A model generated the notes under the pieces. The model was not told where the DNA came from, did not search any database, and saw only the letters and a program-made list of their open reading frames with translations. Positions 8,194 to 16,616 of a stretch of 64,000 nucleotides of DNA are shown in pieces. The position numbers and the translations under genes were made by a program. Position 1 is the stretch's first letter. Every line of letters begins with the position of its first letter. This DNA comes from Halomonas sp. S3-1-1. GTDB lineage: Bacteria; Pseudomonadota; Gammaproteobacteria; Pseudomonadales; Halomonadaceae. The stretch spans positions 62,001 to 126,000 of the forward strand of contig NZ_JALGBZ010000002.1 in the NCBI RefSeq assembly GCF_023757625.1. The letters are read 5' to 3'.

Positions 8194-9352
8194 ACGGATT
8201 CAGCCCGTTGGCCTGGCGCATCATTAGGCGTTTGGCCAGCGGCAGCCGTTCGGCCAGGTGTAGGCTGAAGTCGCCGAGCTGGCGAAGCGGTTTGGCGCCG
8301 GTGAACAGATGATGAAAACCGTCGGTGGCGGCGATCATGGCCTGGTTGGCCAGGCGGCGGTGCCACTCGTAGTGTTGCAGCGCGGAGGCGTCGCCTGCGT
8401 CAGTGTGCTTGAGGATTTGCTCGGCCAGGGTGTCGGCGTCGTGCAGGCCGATGTTCAGGCCCTGGCCTGCCAGCGGATGCACCACGTGGGCGGCGTCGCC
8501 CATAAGCGCCAAGCGCTTGGCGGTATAGCTTCGGGCGTGCTGGCGCTTGATTGGAAAGCTTGCGCGGGCCACCACGCGAGTAATGCTGCCCAAGCGTTTG
8601 GGAAACGCCGCTTCGATGGCGTCCATCAGCGCGTCGTCGTCCAGCGCCTCGCGCGCCTGAATGGCGTTGGGTTCGTCGTACCACACCAGCGAGGCGCGGT
8701 GGCCGGGCAGCGGCAGCATGGCTAGCGGCCCGGTGGGTGTGAAGCACTGCCAGCTCACGTCCTGCTGGGGTAGCGCGGTTTCCACGTTGACGATCATCGC
8801 GCGCTGGCGGTAGTCGTGGGTGGCGATGTCGATGCCGGCCAGCTCCCGGAGCCTGGAATTCGCGCCGTCGGCGCCGACCACCAGCTCGGCGCTCAGGGTT
8901 TTGCCGTTATCGAGCTCCACCGTGCGCCCACGGCCGCTGGCAAAGGTGGCGACCAGCGTGGTGTCGGTATAGAGCGTTACGCTCGGCAGGTTTTCCAGGC
9001 GCTGCCAAAGCGCGTGCTGAAGCGCAACGTTCTCGATGAAAAGCCCAAACTGCTCTAAATCGCTGTCCTTGGCCGAAAAGAGGCTATGCCCGGTGCCTTC
9101 CTGGTTCCACACTTCGATATGGCGAAACGCCGCGGTGCGCTCCATGGGGAGCTGCGCGCCGCTGGCCTCGATGAACTCGAGCGAGCGCTTGTTGAGCGAA
9201 GAGATGCGCAGGTCATAGTCGCCTTCGGGCGCTTTGGGCGGCGCGCCGCGCTCGATCAGTGCCACGCGGCGCCCGCTCTTGCCCAGCCGCGCGGCCAGCG
9301 CCGCCCCGACCATGCCGCCGCCAATGATGATGATGTCGTGATCCTGCTGCAT
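8180..9352 (-). CDS. ubiF: FAD-dependent ubiquinone-biosynthesis hydroxylase, UbiF-like
   Basis: This 390-residue flavin monooxygenase belongs to the UbiH/UbiI/UbiF family. It shows the Rossmann G-G-G-M-V-G at residues 11-16, the D-G-A-N-S-R motif mid-protein, and the G-D-A-A-H-x-x-x-P-L-A-G-Q-G-L-N FAD motif. The middle region (W-Q-C-F-T-P-T-G-P, S-L-V-W-Y-D, F-P-K-R-L-G) resembles E. coli UbiF more than UbiH, suggesting C6 hydroxylation of the quinone ring. AAGGAG precedes the ATG. UbiH/UbiI/UbiM paralogues are hard to separate by eye, so the exact position of hydroxylation is less certain than the family. Confidence 0.78.
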   Translation of the reverse strand: MQQDHDIIIIGGGMVGAALAARLGKSGRRVALIERGAPPKAPEGDYDLRISSLNKRSLEFIEASGAQLPMERTAAFRHIEVWNQEGTGHSLFSAKDSDLEQFGLFIENVALQHALWQRLENLPSVTLYTDTTLVATFASGRGRTVELDNGKTLSAELVVGADGANSRLRELAGIDIATHDYRQRAMIVNVETALPQQDVSWQCFTPTGPLAMLPLPGHRASLVWYDEPNAIQAREALDDDALMDAIEAAFPKRLGSITRVVARASFPIKRQHARSYTAKRLALMGDAAHVVHPLAGQGLNIGLHDADTLAEQILKHTDAGDASALQHYEWHRRLANQAMIAATDGFHHLFTGAKPLRQLGDFSLHLAERLPLAKRLMMRQANGLNPFKWR

Positions 9353-9449
9353 GAGAAGCTCCTTTCTCCGCCGGGGGAGGGCACGTTATGGGCTCGGCCG
9401 ATGTCTTACAGTATCGTTGGGATGTTAACTGGTTTTTTGAGGTGGCGTA

Positions 9450-10307
9450 TTGACGCAGATAAAAAATCCAACCGATGTAGAGCAGGCAGGCGAGGAGCTG
9501 GCGGCGTTCATCGCTGGCCATCCGCGCCTTTTCATCATCACCGGCGCCGGGGTCAGCACCGATAGCGGCATTCCCGATTACCGCGACGCCAACGGCCAGT
9601 GGAAGCGCTCGCCCCCGGTGCAGCACGCTGATTTCATGGGCAATCTCCACGTGCGAAGGCGCTATTGGGCTCGCGCCCTGATCGGCTTCAAGGCGCTGGG
9701 CAGTGCCCAGGTGGGCGGCTCGCACCGAGTGCTGGCAGCGCTCGAAGCGCGCGGTCATGTGGAAATGCTGGTCACGCAAAACGTCGACCGGCTGCACCAG
9801 CGTGCGGGCTCACGCCGGGTGGTCGACCTGCACGGCCGGGCCGATACGGTAAGTTGCATGGCCTGCGGCTACTCGATGATGCGCTACGCCATGCATGCGG
9901 AAATGGCGCACATGAACCCGCGCTTCGCCGCTATGGACGCTGCCCACGCCCCGGACGGCGACGCGGATCTGGAAACCGATTTTTCGAGCTTTCGGGTCTA
10001 CGACTGCCCGCGCTGTAGCGGCGTGATGAAGCCCGACGTGGTGTACTACGGCGATGTGGTACCCAAAGCGCGCCGGCTCGAAGCCGAAGCGGCGCTTGCG
10101 CGCTCAAGCGCGGTGCTGGCGGTGGGCACGTCGCTGATGGTGTTCTCCGGCTACCGGTTTTGCCGCGAAGCCCACGCCCGGGGCCTGCCCGTGGCGTCGC
10201 TGTCGCTCGGGGTGACCCGCGCCGATCATCTGCTCTCTCATCAGTGGCGCGCGCCGCTGACGCCGGTGCTAGCCCACGCGCTTGAGTGTCTCGATCGCGC
10301 GCCCTAG
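9450..10307 (+). CDS. SIR2-family NAD-dependent protein deacylase (sirtuin)
   Basis: A 285-residue sirtuin. The NAD motif T-G-A-G-V-S-T is at residues 31-37, T-Q-N-V-D at 109-113, and the catalytic histidine is H128 in D-L-H-G-R. A zinc ribbon is formed by C136/C139 and C186/C189, with a helical insertion between the pairs. The G-V-M-K-P-D-V-V-Y-Y-G-D segment matches the family. Sirtuins remove acetyl or acyl groups from lysines using NAD+. The start is a TTG at 9450 with GAGGTG five bases upstream. Its stop shares the palindrome CTAG with the stop of the convergent glycosylase gene. Confidence 0.9.
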   Translation: MTQIKNPTDVEQAGEELAAFIAGHPRLFIITGAGVSTDSGIPDYRDANGQWKRSPPVQHADFMGNLHVRRRYWARALIGFKALGSAQVGGSHRVLAALEARGHVEMLVTQNVDRLHQRAGSRRVVDLHGRADTVSCMACGYSMMRYAMHAEMAHMNPRFAAMDAAHAPDGDADLETDFSSFRVYDCPRCSGVMKPDVVYYGDVVPKARRLEAEAALARSSAVLAVGTSLMVFSGYRFCREAHARGLPVASLSLGVTRADHLLSHQWRAPLTPVLAHALECLDRAP

Positions 10308-10927
10308 CGCGCTTTGGAGACCCACGGGTTGTCCGCGATCCAGAGCCGCCAGGGGGCGTCACGATCCGCCGGCTCGGCGTAGTCGATACCGACCCGCGGG
10401 CCGGTCGCCACGCGCTGCGGGGTGGGGCCCTGGGCGCCCCAGAGCTTGTCTGCGCGGGTCATGTCCTCGCCGTACAGGGCCTTGTCGATCGAAAGCGCCC
10501 GGGTGAGCTTGCCCGGGCCGTTGGAAAGCTCGCGATTTCGCGCCACGCGCACCCGTCGCATGGCGTCCTCGTTCAGGCAGGGCTCGACAGCGCGTACCAG
10601 CACTGCACACGGGTTGCCTTCCGGCTGGGTGACGATGTTCAAAAGCCAGTGCATGCCGTACACCAGATAGACGTAGGCGTGGCCGGGCGGGCCGAACATC
10701 GCCTCGGTGCGCGGCGTTTTGCGCCGATGGGCGTGGCAGGCGGAGTCCGTCGCCCCACGGTAGGCCTCGGTTTCGACGATGGTCGCGGCGATTAGCTCGC
10801 CCTTGACGCGGCGCACCAACTGGCAACCCAAAAGGTCCTGGGCGACTTCGAGGGTATCGCGGTCGTAAAAATCGCGGGGCAGAGGTGTTGAGAAGGATGC
10901 AGCGTCTGCAGAGTCGGAAAGCGCCAT
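10304..10927 (-). CDS. DNA-3-methyladenine glycosylase (AAG/Mpg family)
   Basis: A 207-residue enzyme with the Mpg signatures D-L-L-G-C-Q-L, I-V-E-T-E-A-Y-R-G (catalytic Glu in E-T-E-A-Y near residue 55), F-G-P-P-G-H-A-Y-V-Y-L-V-Y-G-M-H and N-I-V-T. These proteins excise alkylated purines and hypoxanthine in base-excision repair. Length fits the bacterial family. Its last codon overlaps that of the sirtuin gene, tail to tail. With DinB about 1.6 kb away it forms a loose DNA-damage neighbourhood, though there is no shared promoter. Confidence 0.92.
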   Translation of the reverse strand: MALSDSADAASFSTPLPRDFYDRDTLEVAQDLLGCQLVRRVKGELIAATIVETEAYRGATDSACHAHRRKTPRTEAMFGPPGHAYVYLVYGMHWLLNIVTQPEGNPCAVLVRAVEPCLNEDAMRRVRVARNRELSNGPGKLTRALSIDKALYGEDMTRADKLWGAQGPTPQRVATGPRVGIDYAEPADRDAPWRLWIADNPWVSKAR

Positions 10928-10997
10928 GAGTTCGCCATAAACTTGAGTCAGGTGCTAGGGTATTAGCCCAACGACACTATTGAAAGCGGAGGCTCCA

Positions 10998-12458
10998 GTG
11001 CTGACATACGAGCATGACTATACCCGGCTCCCTGAACCGCTTTGGCTTGCCTGTGAGCCTTCCGGTGTGCGCGCGCCAAAGCTGATCGCCTTCAACGAGG
11101 CGCTGGCCCGAAAACTCGGCGCAAGCGACGTGCCTGACGACGAGACGCTCGCCCAGTGGTTCAGCGGCAACGAGATACCCAACGGCGCAAAGCCCGTGGC
11201 GCTTGGCTACGCCGGCCACCAGTTCGGCAATTTCGTGCCACAGCTCGGCGATGGCCGCGCGCTACTGTTGGGCGACGTGGTGGACGCCGAGGGCAGGCGC
11301 TTCGACGTACAGCTCAAGGGCAGCGGGCGCACGCCGTTCTCGCGCGGCGGCGACGGCCGCTCGCCGCTGGGGCCGGTGCTGCGCGAGTATCTGGTTAGCG
11401 AGTTCATGGCCGCGGTGGGCGTGCCCACAACGCGGGCGCTGGCGGGGGTGGCCAGCGGCGAGCGCGTAGCGCGCCAGATGCCCGAGCCGGGCGCGGTATT
11501 CACTCGCGTGGCGTCGAGCCACGTGCGCGTGGGCACCTTCCAGTTCGCCGCTCGCCACGGTGAGGAGACCACCCGTGCGCTGGCGGACTACATTATCGCC
11601 CGCCACTACCCCGAGGCGCGCGAACAGGATGATCCGTATCTGGCGCTTCTGGAGTGCGTGACTCGCCGACAGGCCGAACTCGTGGCGCGCTGGATGAGCC
11701 TGGGCTTCATCCACGGCGTGATGAATACCGACAACACCAGCATCAGTGGCGAAACCATCGATTACGGCCCCTGCGCCTTCATGGAGCAGTTTGATCCGCG
11801 CAAGGTGTTTAGCTCGATCGACGAAGGCGGGCGCTACGCCTTCAACAACCAGCCGGCGGTCGCCCAGTGGAATTTGGCCCGCTTCGCCGAAACCTTGCTA
11901 CCACTGATGAACGTTCAGGGCGAGGAGGGCGTGGAGCTCGCGGTCGAGGTGATTCGCGGCTTCGAGGCGCATTTCGACAAAACCCGGCAGGCGCTGCGCA
12001 TCGCCAAACTCGGGCTCGCCGAGGACGCCGGTGACACCGCCGATACGCTGATGGACGCGCTCGAGACATTGATGCATCAAGGGCGTATGGACATGACCGC
12101 CACCTTCGATGCGCTGAACCACTACGCCGAAGGCTTCGATGACGCACGCCGCGAGGCGTTGCTGGCGCTTACCCATCAGTCCGAGGCGTTCGATGCGTGG
12201 CTCGAGCAGTGGCGCGCGGCGCCGCTTCTGAAGAATGACACGCGCTTTGACGCCATGCGCCGCGCCAATCCGGTCGTAATCCCGCGCAATCACCGCGTGA
12301 AAGAGGTCATCGACGCGGCCATGGAAGGCGACTTTTCGCCGTTTCATACGCTATTGAGCGTGGTGAGCGCGCCGTTCGATGAGTCCGTCGAGGCGCGCCG
12401 GCTGGCCGCGCCGGCCACCGATAGCCAAGCGGTGCTGCGCACCTTCTGCGGCACCTAG
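10998..12458 (+). CDS. selO: Protein adenylyltransferase SelO (YdiU)
   Basis: A 486-residue pseudokinase-fold enzyme of the SelO/YdiU family, which transfers AMP from ATP to serine, threonine or tyrosine of target proteins during oxidative stress. Recognisable blocks are A-G-H-Q-F-G-N-F-V-P-Q-L-G-D-G-R-A near residues 70-86, K-G-S-G-R-T-P-F-S-R-G-G-D-G-R, and G-V-M-N-T-D-N-T-S-I in the active site. The C-terminus has the conserved T-F-C-G-T, where eukaryotic and some bacterial homologues carry selenocysteine. The GTG at 10998 was chosen over a TTG at 10980 because GCGGAGG sits five bases before it. Confidence 0.93.
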   Translation: MLTYEHDYTRLPEPLWLACEPSGVRAPKLIAFNEALARKLGASDVPDDETLAQWFSGNEIPNGAKPVALGYAGHQFGNFVPQLGDGRALLLGDVVDAEGRRFDVQLKGSGRTPFSRGGDGRSPLGPVLREYLVSEFMAAVGVPTTRALAGVASGERVARQMPEPGAVFTRVASSHVRVGTFQFAARHGEETTRALADYIIARHYPEAREQDDPYLALLECVTRRQAELVARWMSLGFIHGVMNTDNTSISGETIDYGPCAFMEQFDPRKVFSSIDEGGRYAFNNQPAVAQWNLARFAETLLPLMNVQGEEGVELAVEVIRGFEAHFDKTRQALRIAKLGLAEDAGDTADTLMDALETLMHQGRMDMTATFDALNHYAEGFDDARREALLALTHQSEAFDAWLEQWRAAPLLKNDTRFDAMRRANPVVIPRNHRVKEVIDAAMEGDFSPFHTLLSVVSAPFDESVEARRLAAPATDSQAVLRTFCGT

Positions 12459-12479
12459 AGCGTGCGAGGCTATGCTACA

Positions 12480-12495
12480 CTGTGATTTTTTACAG
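12480..12495 (+). promoter_or_regulatory. LexA (SOS) box upstream of dinB
   Basis: CTGTGATTTTTTACAG fits CTGT-N8-ACAG exactly. It lies 58 bases before the dinB start codon, where LexA binding would block transcription. This predicts DNA-damage induction of dinB. Confidence 0.85.
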
Positions 12496-12553
12496 CCTTG
12501 GCCCACGTGACGGCCAAGTGCTGACCTTTCGACGGTGAGCCAGGCAGGAGCCC

Positions 12554-13600
12554 GTGCGCAAGATTATTCACTGTGACTGCGACTGCTTCTATGCAGCGGT
12601 CGAGATGCGCGACAACCCAGCGCTGGCGGACATTCCCATCGCCATTGGTGGCAGCGTCGAGCAGCGCGGGGTGGTTGCCACCTGCAACTATCCGGCGCGC
12701 GAATACGGCATCCACTCGGCGATGCCCATGGGGCAGGCGCTCAAGCGCTGCCCGCACCTGACGATCGTGCGCGGCGACATGCCCAAGTACAAGGAGGTCG
12801 CCCGCCAGGTCTTTGCCATCTACCGCGATGTAACCGAGCTGATCGAGCCGCTGTCGCTCGATGAAGCGTTTCTGGATGTTTCCGAGGTGACGCAGTTCAA
12901 GGGCAGCGCCACGCTGATGGCCCGGGCCATTCGCGAGCGGGTGCAAAAAGAAGTGGGCATCACCGTGTCTGCCGGGGTCGCGCCGAACAAGTTTCTCGCC
13001 AAGATCGCAAGCGACTGGAACAAGCCCGACGGCCTCTGCGTCATTGCCCCGAACGACGTCGAGCGCTTCGTCGAGGCGCTTCCGGTCAAGAAGATTCATG
13101 GCGTGGGACCACGCACCGCCGAGAAAATGGCGAGTCTCGATATTCACACCTGCCTTGATCTGCGGGCGCGCCCGCTGACCGAGTTGATCGAACACTTTGG
13201 CCGCTTCGGCAAGCGCTTGCATGAATTGAGCCGGGGCCATGATGAGCGCCCGGTAAAAACCCACCGCGAGCGCAAGTCGATCAGCACTGAACAGACTTAC
13301 TCTCAGGATCTACCGACGCTCGAGGCGTGCCGGGGCGAGCTTCCGGAGCTCCTGCAGGATCTGGAGCGCCGCTACGCCCGGCTCGACCCGCCGCCGGCGG
13401 TGAAGGGGCTGATGGTCAAGGTGAAGTTCAATGACTTTACCCAAACCACCGTCGAGCACGCCGACCCGGCACCAAACATGGCCCAGTTCGAAACGCTTCT
13501 GAACGTTGGCTGGGCTCGCGGCAGTCGCCCGGTACGGCTATTGGGCGTGGGATACCGCTTGGCCGACGGCGCCCCGGATACTCAGCTTTCGCTCTTTTAA
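12554..13600 (+). CDS. dinB: DNA polymerase IV
   Basis: A 348-residue Y-family translesion polymerase. Catalytic acidic residues are visible at D8 (H-C-D-C-D-C-F-Y) and D103/E104 (S-L-D-E-A-F-L-D-V). The H-G-V-G-P-R-T-A-E-K helix-hairpin-helix of the thumb lies near residues 180-190, followed by a little-finger domain. The protein ends in Q-L-S-L-F, the classic beta-clamp-binding pentapeptide, so the C-terminus is intact. The GTG start at 12554 is preceded by AGGAG. A perfect LexA box at 12480-12495 implies SOS control. Confidence 0.95.
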   Translation: MRKIIHCDCDCFYAAVEMRDNPALADIPIAIGGSVEQRGVVATCNYPAREYGIHSAMPMGQALKRCPHLTIVRGDMPKYKEVARQVFAIYRDVTELIEPLSLDEAFLDVSEVTQFKGSATLMARAIRERVQKEVGITVSAGVAPNKFLAKIASDWNKPDGLCVIAPNDVERFVEALPVKKIHGVGPRTAEKMASLDIHTCLDLRARPLTELIEHFGRFGKRLHELSRGHDERPVKTHRERKSISTEQTYSQDLPTLEACRGELPELLQDLERRYARLDPPPAVKGLMVKVKFNDFTQTTVEHADPAPNMAQFETLLNVGWARGSRPVRLLGVGYRLADGAPDTQLSLF

Positions 13601-13715
13601 GGCTCCCCCTTTCGGCGCATTGACGTTGGCGTGGGGAGCGATTAAAACAGCTGTATGATCGATAGCGGCCTAAAGGCCGCGCTGACCTTCTATTCTCCCT
13701 TATCCCGAGCCGCCT

Positions 13716-14507
13716 ATGACGCCCTCTCGCCCTCTGCTGGTCTTTGCCCACGCCAACGGCTTCACCGGCGCCAGCTACCGAAGCCTTTTGGCGCCGCTCG
13801 CCGAGCACTTCGAACTGGGCCCTATCGACCGGGTGGGCCATCACCCGCGCTACCCGGTCAATCGCAATTGGGCCAACCTGGTCGACGAGCTGCTGCATTA
13901 CCTGCCCACCCATCGAAAAGTATTCGGCGTCGGGCACTCTTTGGGCGGCACGCTCATGGCCATGGCGGCGCTTAGAGAGCCCGAGCGCTTTTTTGGGGTG
14001 GTCATGCTTGACCCGCCCCTGATGCTGGGCGTGGATGCCTGGGCGATGAAAGCGGCCAAGCGCTTTGGCTTTGTGGACCGCCTGACACCGGCGGGTAAAA
14101 CCAAAGGGCGGCGCAGCGTTTGGCCAAGCCGCGAGGTGATGGCCCACTCGCTTGGCCGCCGCGGCATCTTTCGCGGCTTTACCGCAGAGGCGCTCAACGA
14201 CTATGTTGAAACAGGCACGACGCTTCGCGACGACGGCCAAGCGGAGCTGGTGTTCGAGCCGCGGGTGGAAGTGGCGATCTTTCGCAACCTGCCGGACCAC
14301 CTGTCGTCGAAACTGACGAAAATCCGCGTGCCGGTGGAGATCGTCGCCGGCGACCGCTCGGATCTGCTGACGTCGGGTCGTATCGCGCGACTCATCCGCA
14401 AGGGCCTGCGCGTGAGCCACGTTCCCGGCGGCCACATGTTCCCGATGGAGCATCCCGAGGAGACCCGCGCGGCGATCATCAACGCCTGGCAGCGGCTCGC
14501 GCCCTGA
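13716..14507 (+). CDS. Alpha/beta-hydrolase
   Basis: A 263-residue alpha/beta-hydrolase fold protein with the oxyanion region F-A-H-A-N-G-F near residues 10-16, nucleophile elbow G-H-S-L-G-G (Ser75) and a C-terminal G-G-H-M-F-P-M-E that supplies the histidine. No signal peptide, so it is cytosolic. The substrate is unknown; related proteins are annotated as esterases or lactonases. A TATGAT-like -10 element lies at 13654-13659. A small thiamine-binding-type gene follows 35 bases later and could be co-transcribed. Confidence 0.82.
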   Translation: MTPSRPLLVFAHANGFTGASYRSLLAPLAEHFELGPIDRVGHHPRYPVNRNWANLVDELLHYLPTHRKVFGVGHSLGGTLMAMAALREPERFFGVVMLDPPLMLGVDAWAMKAAKRFGFVDRLTPAGKTKGRRSVWPSREVMAHSLGRRGIFRGFTAEALNDYVETGTTLRDDGQAELVFEPRVEVAIFRNLPDHLSSKLTKIRVPVEIVAGDRSDLLTSGRIARLIRKGLRVSHVPGGHMFPMEHPEETRAAIINAWQRLAP

Positions 14508-14542
14508 GTCTGCGGCCAACGATGCAATCAAGGAGGCACGCC

Positions 14543-14794
14543 ATGTACCTGTCCGTACAGCTGAGTTACTACCCGCTGACCGACGACTTCAAGCCCGTGG
14601 TCAAGGAGGTCGTCAAGCGCCTGGAAGCTACCGGTCTCGAAGTGCATGCCAACCGCATGAGCACCCAGGTGTTCGGCGAGTTCGACACGGTGATGAACGC
14701 GCTCACTGAGGTCATGAAGTGGTCCTTCGAGACCCACGGCAAAGCAGTGTTCACCGCCAACTTTCTGGAAGGGGATCGCCGGCCGCGGGAGTAG
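14543..14794 (+). CDS. YkoF-like thiamine/HMP-binding domain protein
   Basis: An 83-residue ferredoxin-like-fold protein resembling the YkoF/MTH1187 family, small cytosolic proteins that bind thiamine or hydroxymethylpyrimidine. The pattern L-S-V-Q-L-S-Y-Y-P-L at the start and V-H-A-N-x-M-S-T-Q-V-F-G-E-F in the middle support this. AAGGAGG precedes the ATG at 14543, so that start is preferred to the upstream ATG at 14522. There is no TPP riboswitch in the short upstream gap. It is followed by a terminator at 14822-14846. Confidence 0.75.
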   Translation: MYLSVQLSYYPLTDDFKPVVKEVVKRLEATGLEVHANRMSTQVFGEFDTVMNALTEVMKWSFETHGKAVFTANFLEGDRRPRE

Positions 14795-14821
14795 CCGTTA
14801 GTTATCGACCGCTTTGATCGT

Positions 14822-14846
14822 CAATGCCGCGCCCGCCGCGGCATTG
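14822..14846 (+). terminator. Rho-independent terminator
   Basis: A perfect 10-bp stem CAATGCCGCG/CGCGGCATTG with a 5-nt loop, followed by TTGTTTG. It ends the alpha/beta-hydrolase and YkoF-like unit. Confidence 0.7.
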
Positions 14847-15068
14847 TTGTTTGTGAGCCGAACGAACGGCTGCAATCGGTCCAGGTATTCTGAGTATTTA
14901 TTCAAATCAATCAGTTGGTTAAGTTAGCGTTGAAAGTGAATGATACTTCGTTCGTTGCGGGGTTTGGTGTCGCATTCAGGCGCATTTACGTCGCCTTCGA
15001 AAACAGACGACCGGCCGAGAAGGGTACATTGAAAGCGACCTTCAATAAAAACGGCAGGGAACTCCATC

Positions 15069-16085
15069 ATGACAGCGATCACTCCTTACTCTCGCCGGCG
15101 CACTGCCGGTAAAAGCCTGCTCACCGCTCTCGGGCTGGCGCTGGCTAGCGGTCAGGCGTATGCCCAGTCCTTTAGCCTGGACTTCTCCAACGAGTACAAC
15201 GCAAGCTCTATTCATGCCCAGGGCGATGCCTACTTCATCGACAAGGTAAACGAGCTGACCGACGGCGATATCAGCATCACGCTGCACACCGGCGGGGCGC
15301 TGGGGTTCAACTCCGGTGACCATTTCTACGCCGTGGCCGACGGCGCCGTCGATATCGCCGATACGCTGTCGGGCACGATGAGCGGCGTGGACTCGATTTT
15401 TTTGCTTTCGTCGTTGCCGTTTCTGGTCAACGATATCGAAGACGCCCGCCAGCTCTACGATATTGCCAAGCCTTATTACGAAGAGGTGTTCGCGGACAAC
15501 GACCAGGTGCTGCTCTACGCCTCGCCCTGGCCGCCGAGTGGTATCTGGTCTAAAGACGACATTCAAAGCGCCGATGATCTGCAAAATTTAAAAATTCGCA
15601 CCTTTGATCGTAGCGGCACCGAGACCTTTAGAAACGTCGGCGCCGCGCCGGTGAGTCTCTCCTGGGGCGATGTCGTACCGCAGCTCGCCACCGGCGGTAT
15701 CAGCTCCGTTCTAACCTCCGCCGAAGCCGGCGCCAACGGTAGTTTTTGGGAGCATCAGAACTACTTCTCCGCCGTTCAGTACGCCATTCCGCTCAACATG
15801 GTGCACATGAACAAGGCGGTCTTCGACTCCTTTAGCGAGGAGCAACAGCAGGCCGTGCTCGAAGCCGCTCGCCTGACCGACCAGCACAACTGGGCCGCCG
15901 TCGAAACCCGCACAGAAGAGAACTATCAGACGCTTGCGGACAACGATGTGGTCGTGAACGACCCGGTGGCGCAGGCGCTGACCGACGTTCTATCCGAGGC
16001 CTCTACCAGCGTGGTCGAGAACTGGGTCGAAAGTACGGGTGAAACCGGCGAGACGATTCTGGACGAGTTCCGGAGCCAGCAATGA
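15069..16085 (+). CDS. TRAP transporter substrate-binding protein, DctP family
   Basis: A 338-residue periplasmic protein: signal peptide with R-R-R then a hydrophobic core, cleavage after A-Y-A at residue 32. It is a two-lobe DctP solute receptor. The L-K-I-R-T-F segment carries the arginine that normally clamps the carboxylate of the ligand, so an organic acid is likely. Its stop overlaps the start of the small permease gene by four bases (ATGA), making this the first gene of a dctPQM-type operon. The ligand cannot be named from sequence. The 274-base upstream gap presumably holds the promoter. Confidence 0.9.
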   Translation: MTAITPYSRRRTAGKSLLTALGLALASGQAYAQSFSLDFSNEYNASSIHAQGDAYFIDKVNELTDGDISITLHTGGALGFNSGDHFYAVADGAVDIADTLSGTMSGVDSIFLLSSLPFLVNDIEDARQLYDIAKPYYEEVFADNDQVLLYASPWPPSGIWSKDDIQSADDLQNLKIRTFDRSGTETFRNVGAAPVSLSWGDVVPQLATGGISSVLTSAEAGANGSFWEHQNYFSAVQYAIPLNMVHMNKAVFDSFSEEQQQAVLEAARLTDQHNWAAVETRTEENYQTLADNDVVVNDPVAQALTDVLSEASTSVVENWVESTGETGETILDEFRSQQ

Positions 16086-16594
16086 GGGTTTTCGAAGCCA
16101 TCGAAAAGGCGTCGAGATTTCTCAATCGTGTGGGCGCTGCCATTGCGGTGGCGCTCATCATTTATATGTTCGGCCATATCATCGTCGAGATTGCGATGCG
16201 CCTTTTCGGCCGCTCGACGTTCATTCTGGATGAGTACATCGGCTACGCCGTAGCGACCATGGCGTTTTTGGGGCTGCCTTATGTACTGGAGAAGGGCGGG
16301 TTGATTCGGGTATCGCTTTTGATGGATCGCGTTCCCGGCCCAGCACGGTGGCCGCTGGAGTTATTCAGCAGCCTGGCCACCGCTGGCTGTTTTTTCTGGC
16401 TCTCCACGTTCTGGCTGCAGAACGTACAGCGTAGCTACCAGCGCGGCGTGGTCAGCGAAACCCTGGCCGAAACCCCAATCTGGATACCGGAAAGCGCCAT
16501 TCTCATCGGCATGTGGCTAATTTCGCTGACACTGCTGGTAAGGGCGTTCAAAATCGCGCTGCTGCGCTCGCGCTACTCCTCACATACCGCTTAG
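16082..16594 (+). CDS. TRAP transporter small permease, DctQ family
   Basis: A 170-residue protein with four hydrophobic segments, as expected of DctQ subunits. These bind the large permease and help dock the periplasmic receptor. It overlaps the receptor gene by four bases and is 22 bases from the large permease gene, which indicates translational coupling within one operon. The G-Y-A-V-A-T-M-A-F-L-G-L-P-Y stretch after helix two is typical. Confidence 0.88.
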   Translation: MRVFEAIEKASRFLNRVGAAIAVALIIYMFGHIIVEIAMRLFGRSTFILDEYIGYAVATMAFLGLPYVLEKGGLIRVSLLMDRVPGPARWPLELFSSLATAGCFFWLSTFWLQNVQRSYQRGVVSETLAETPIWIPESAILIGMWLISLTLLVRAFKIALLRSRYSSHTA

Positions 16595-16616
16595 ACCGGG
16601 CTAACAGGAACGACTT

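Noticed and set aside
14508..14542. TPP riboswitch before the thiamine-binding-type gene
   Set aside because: The gap is only 35 bases, too short for the element, and no THI-box sequence is present.
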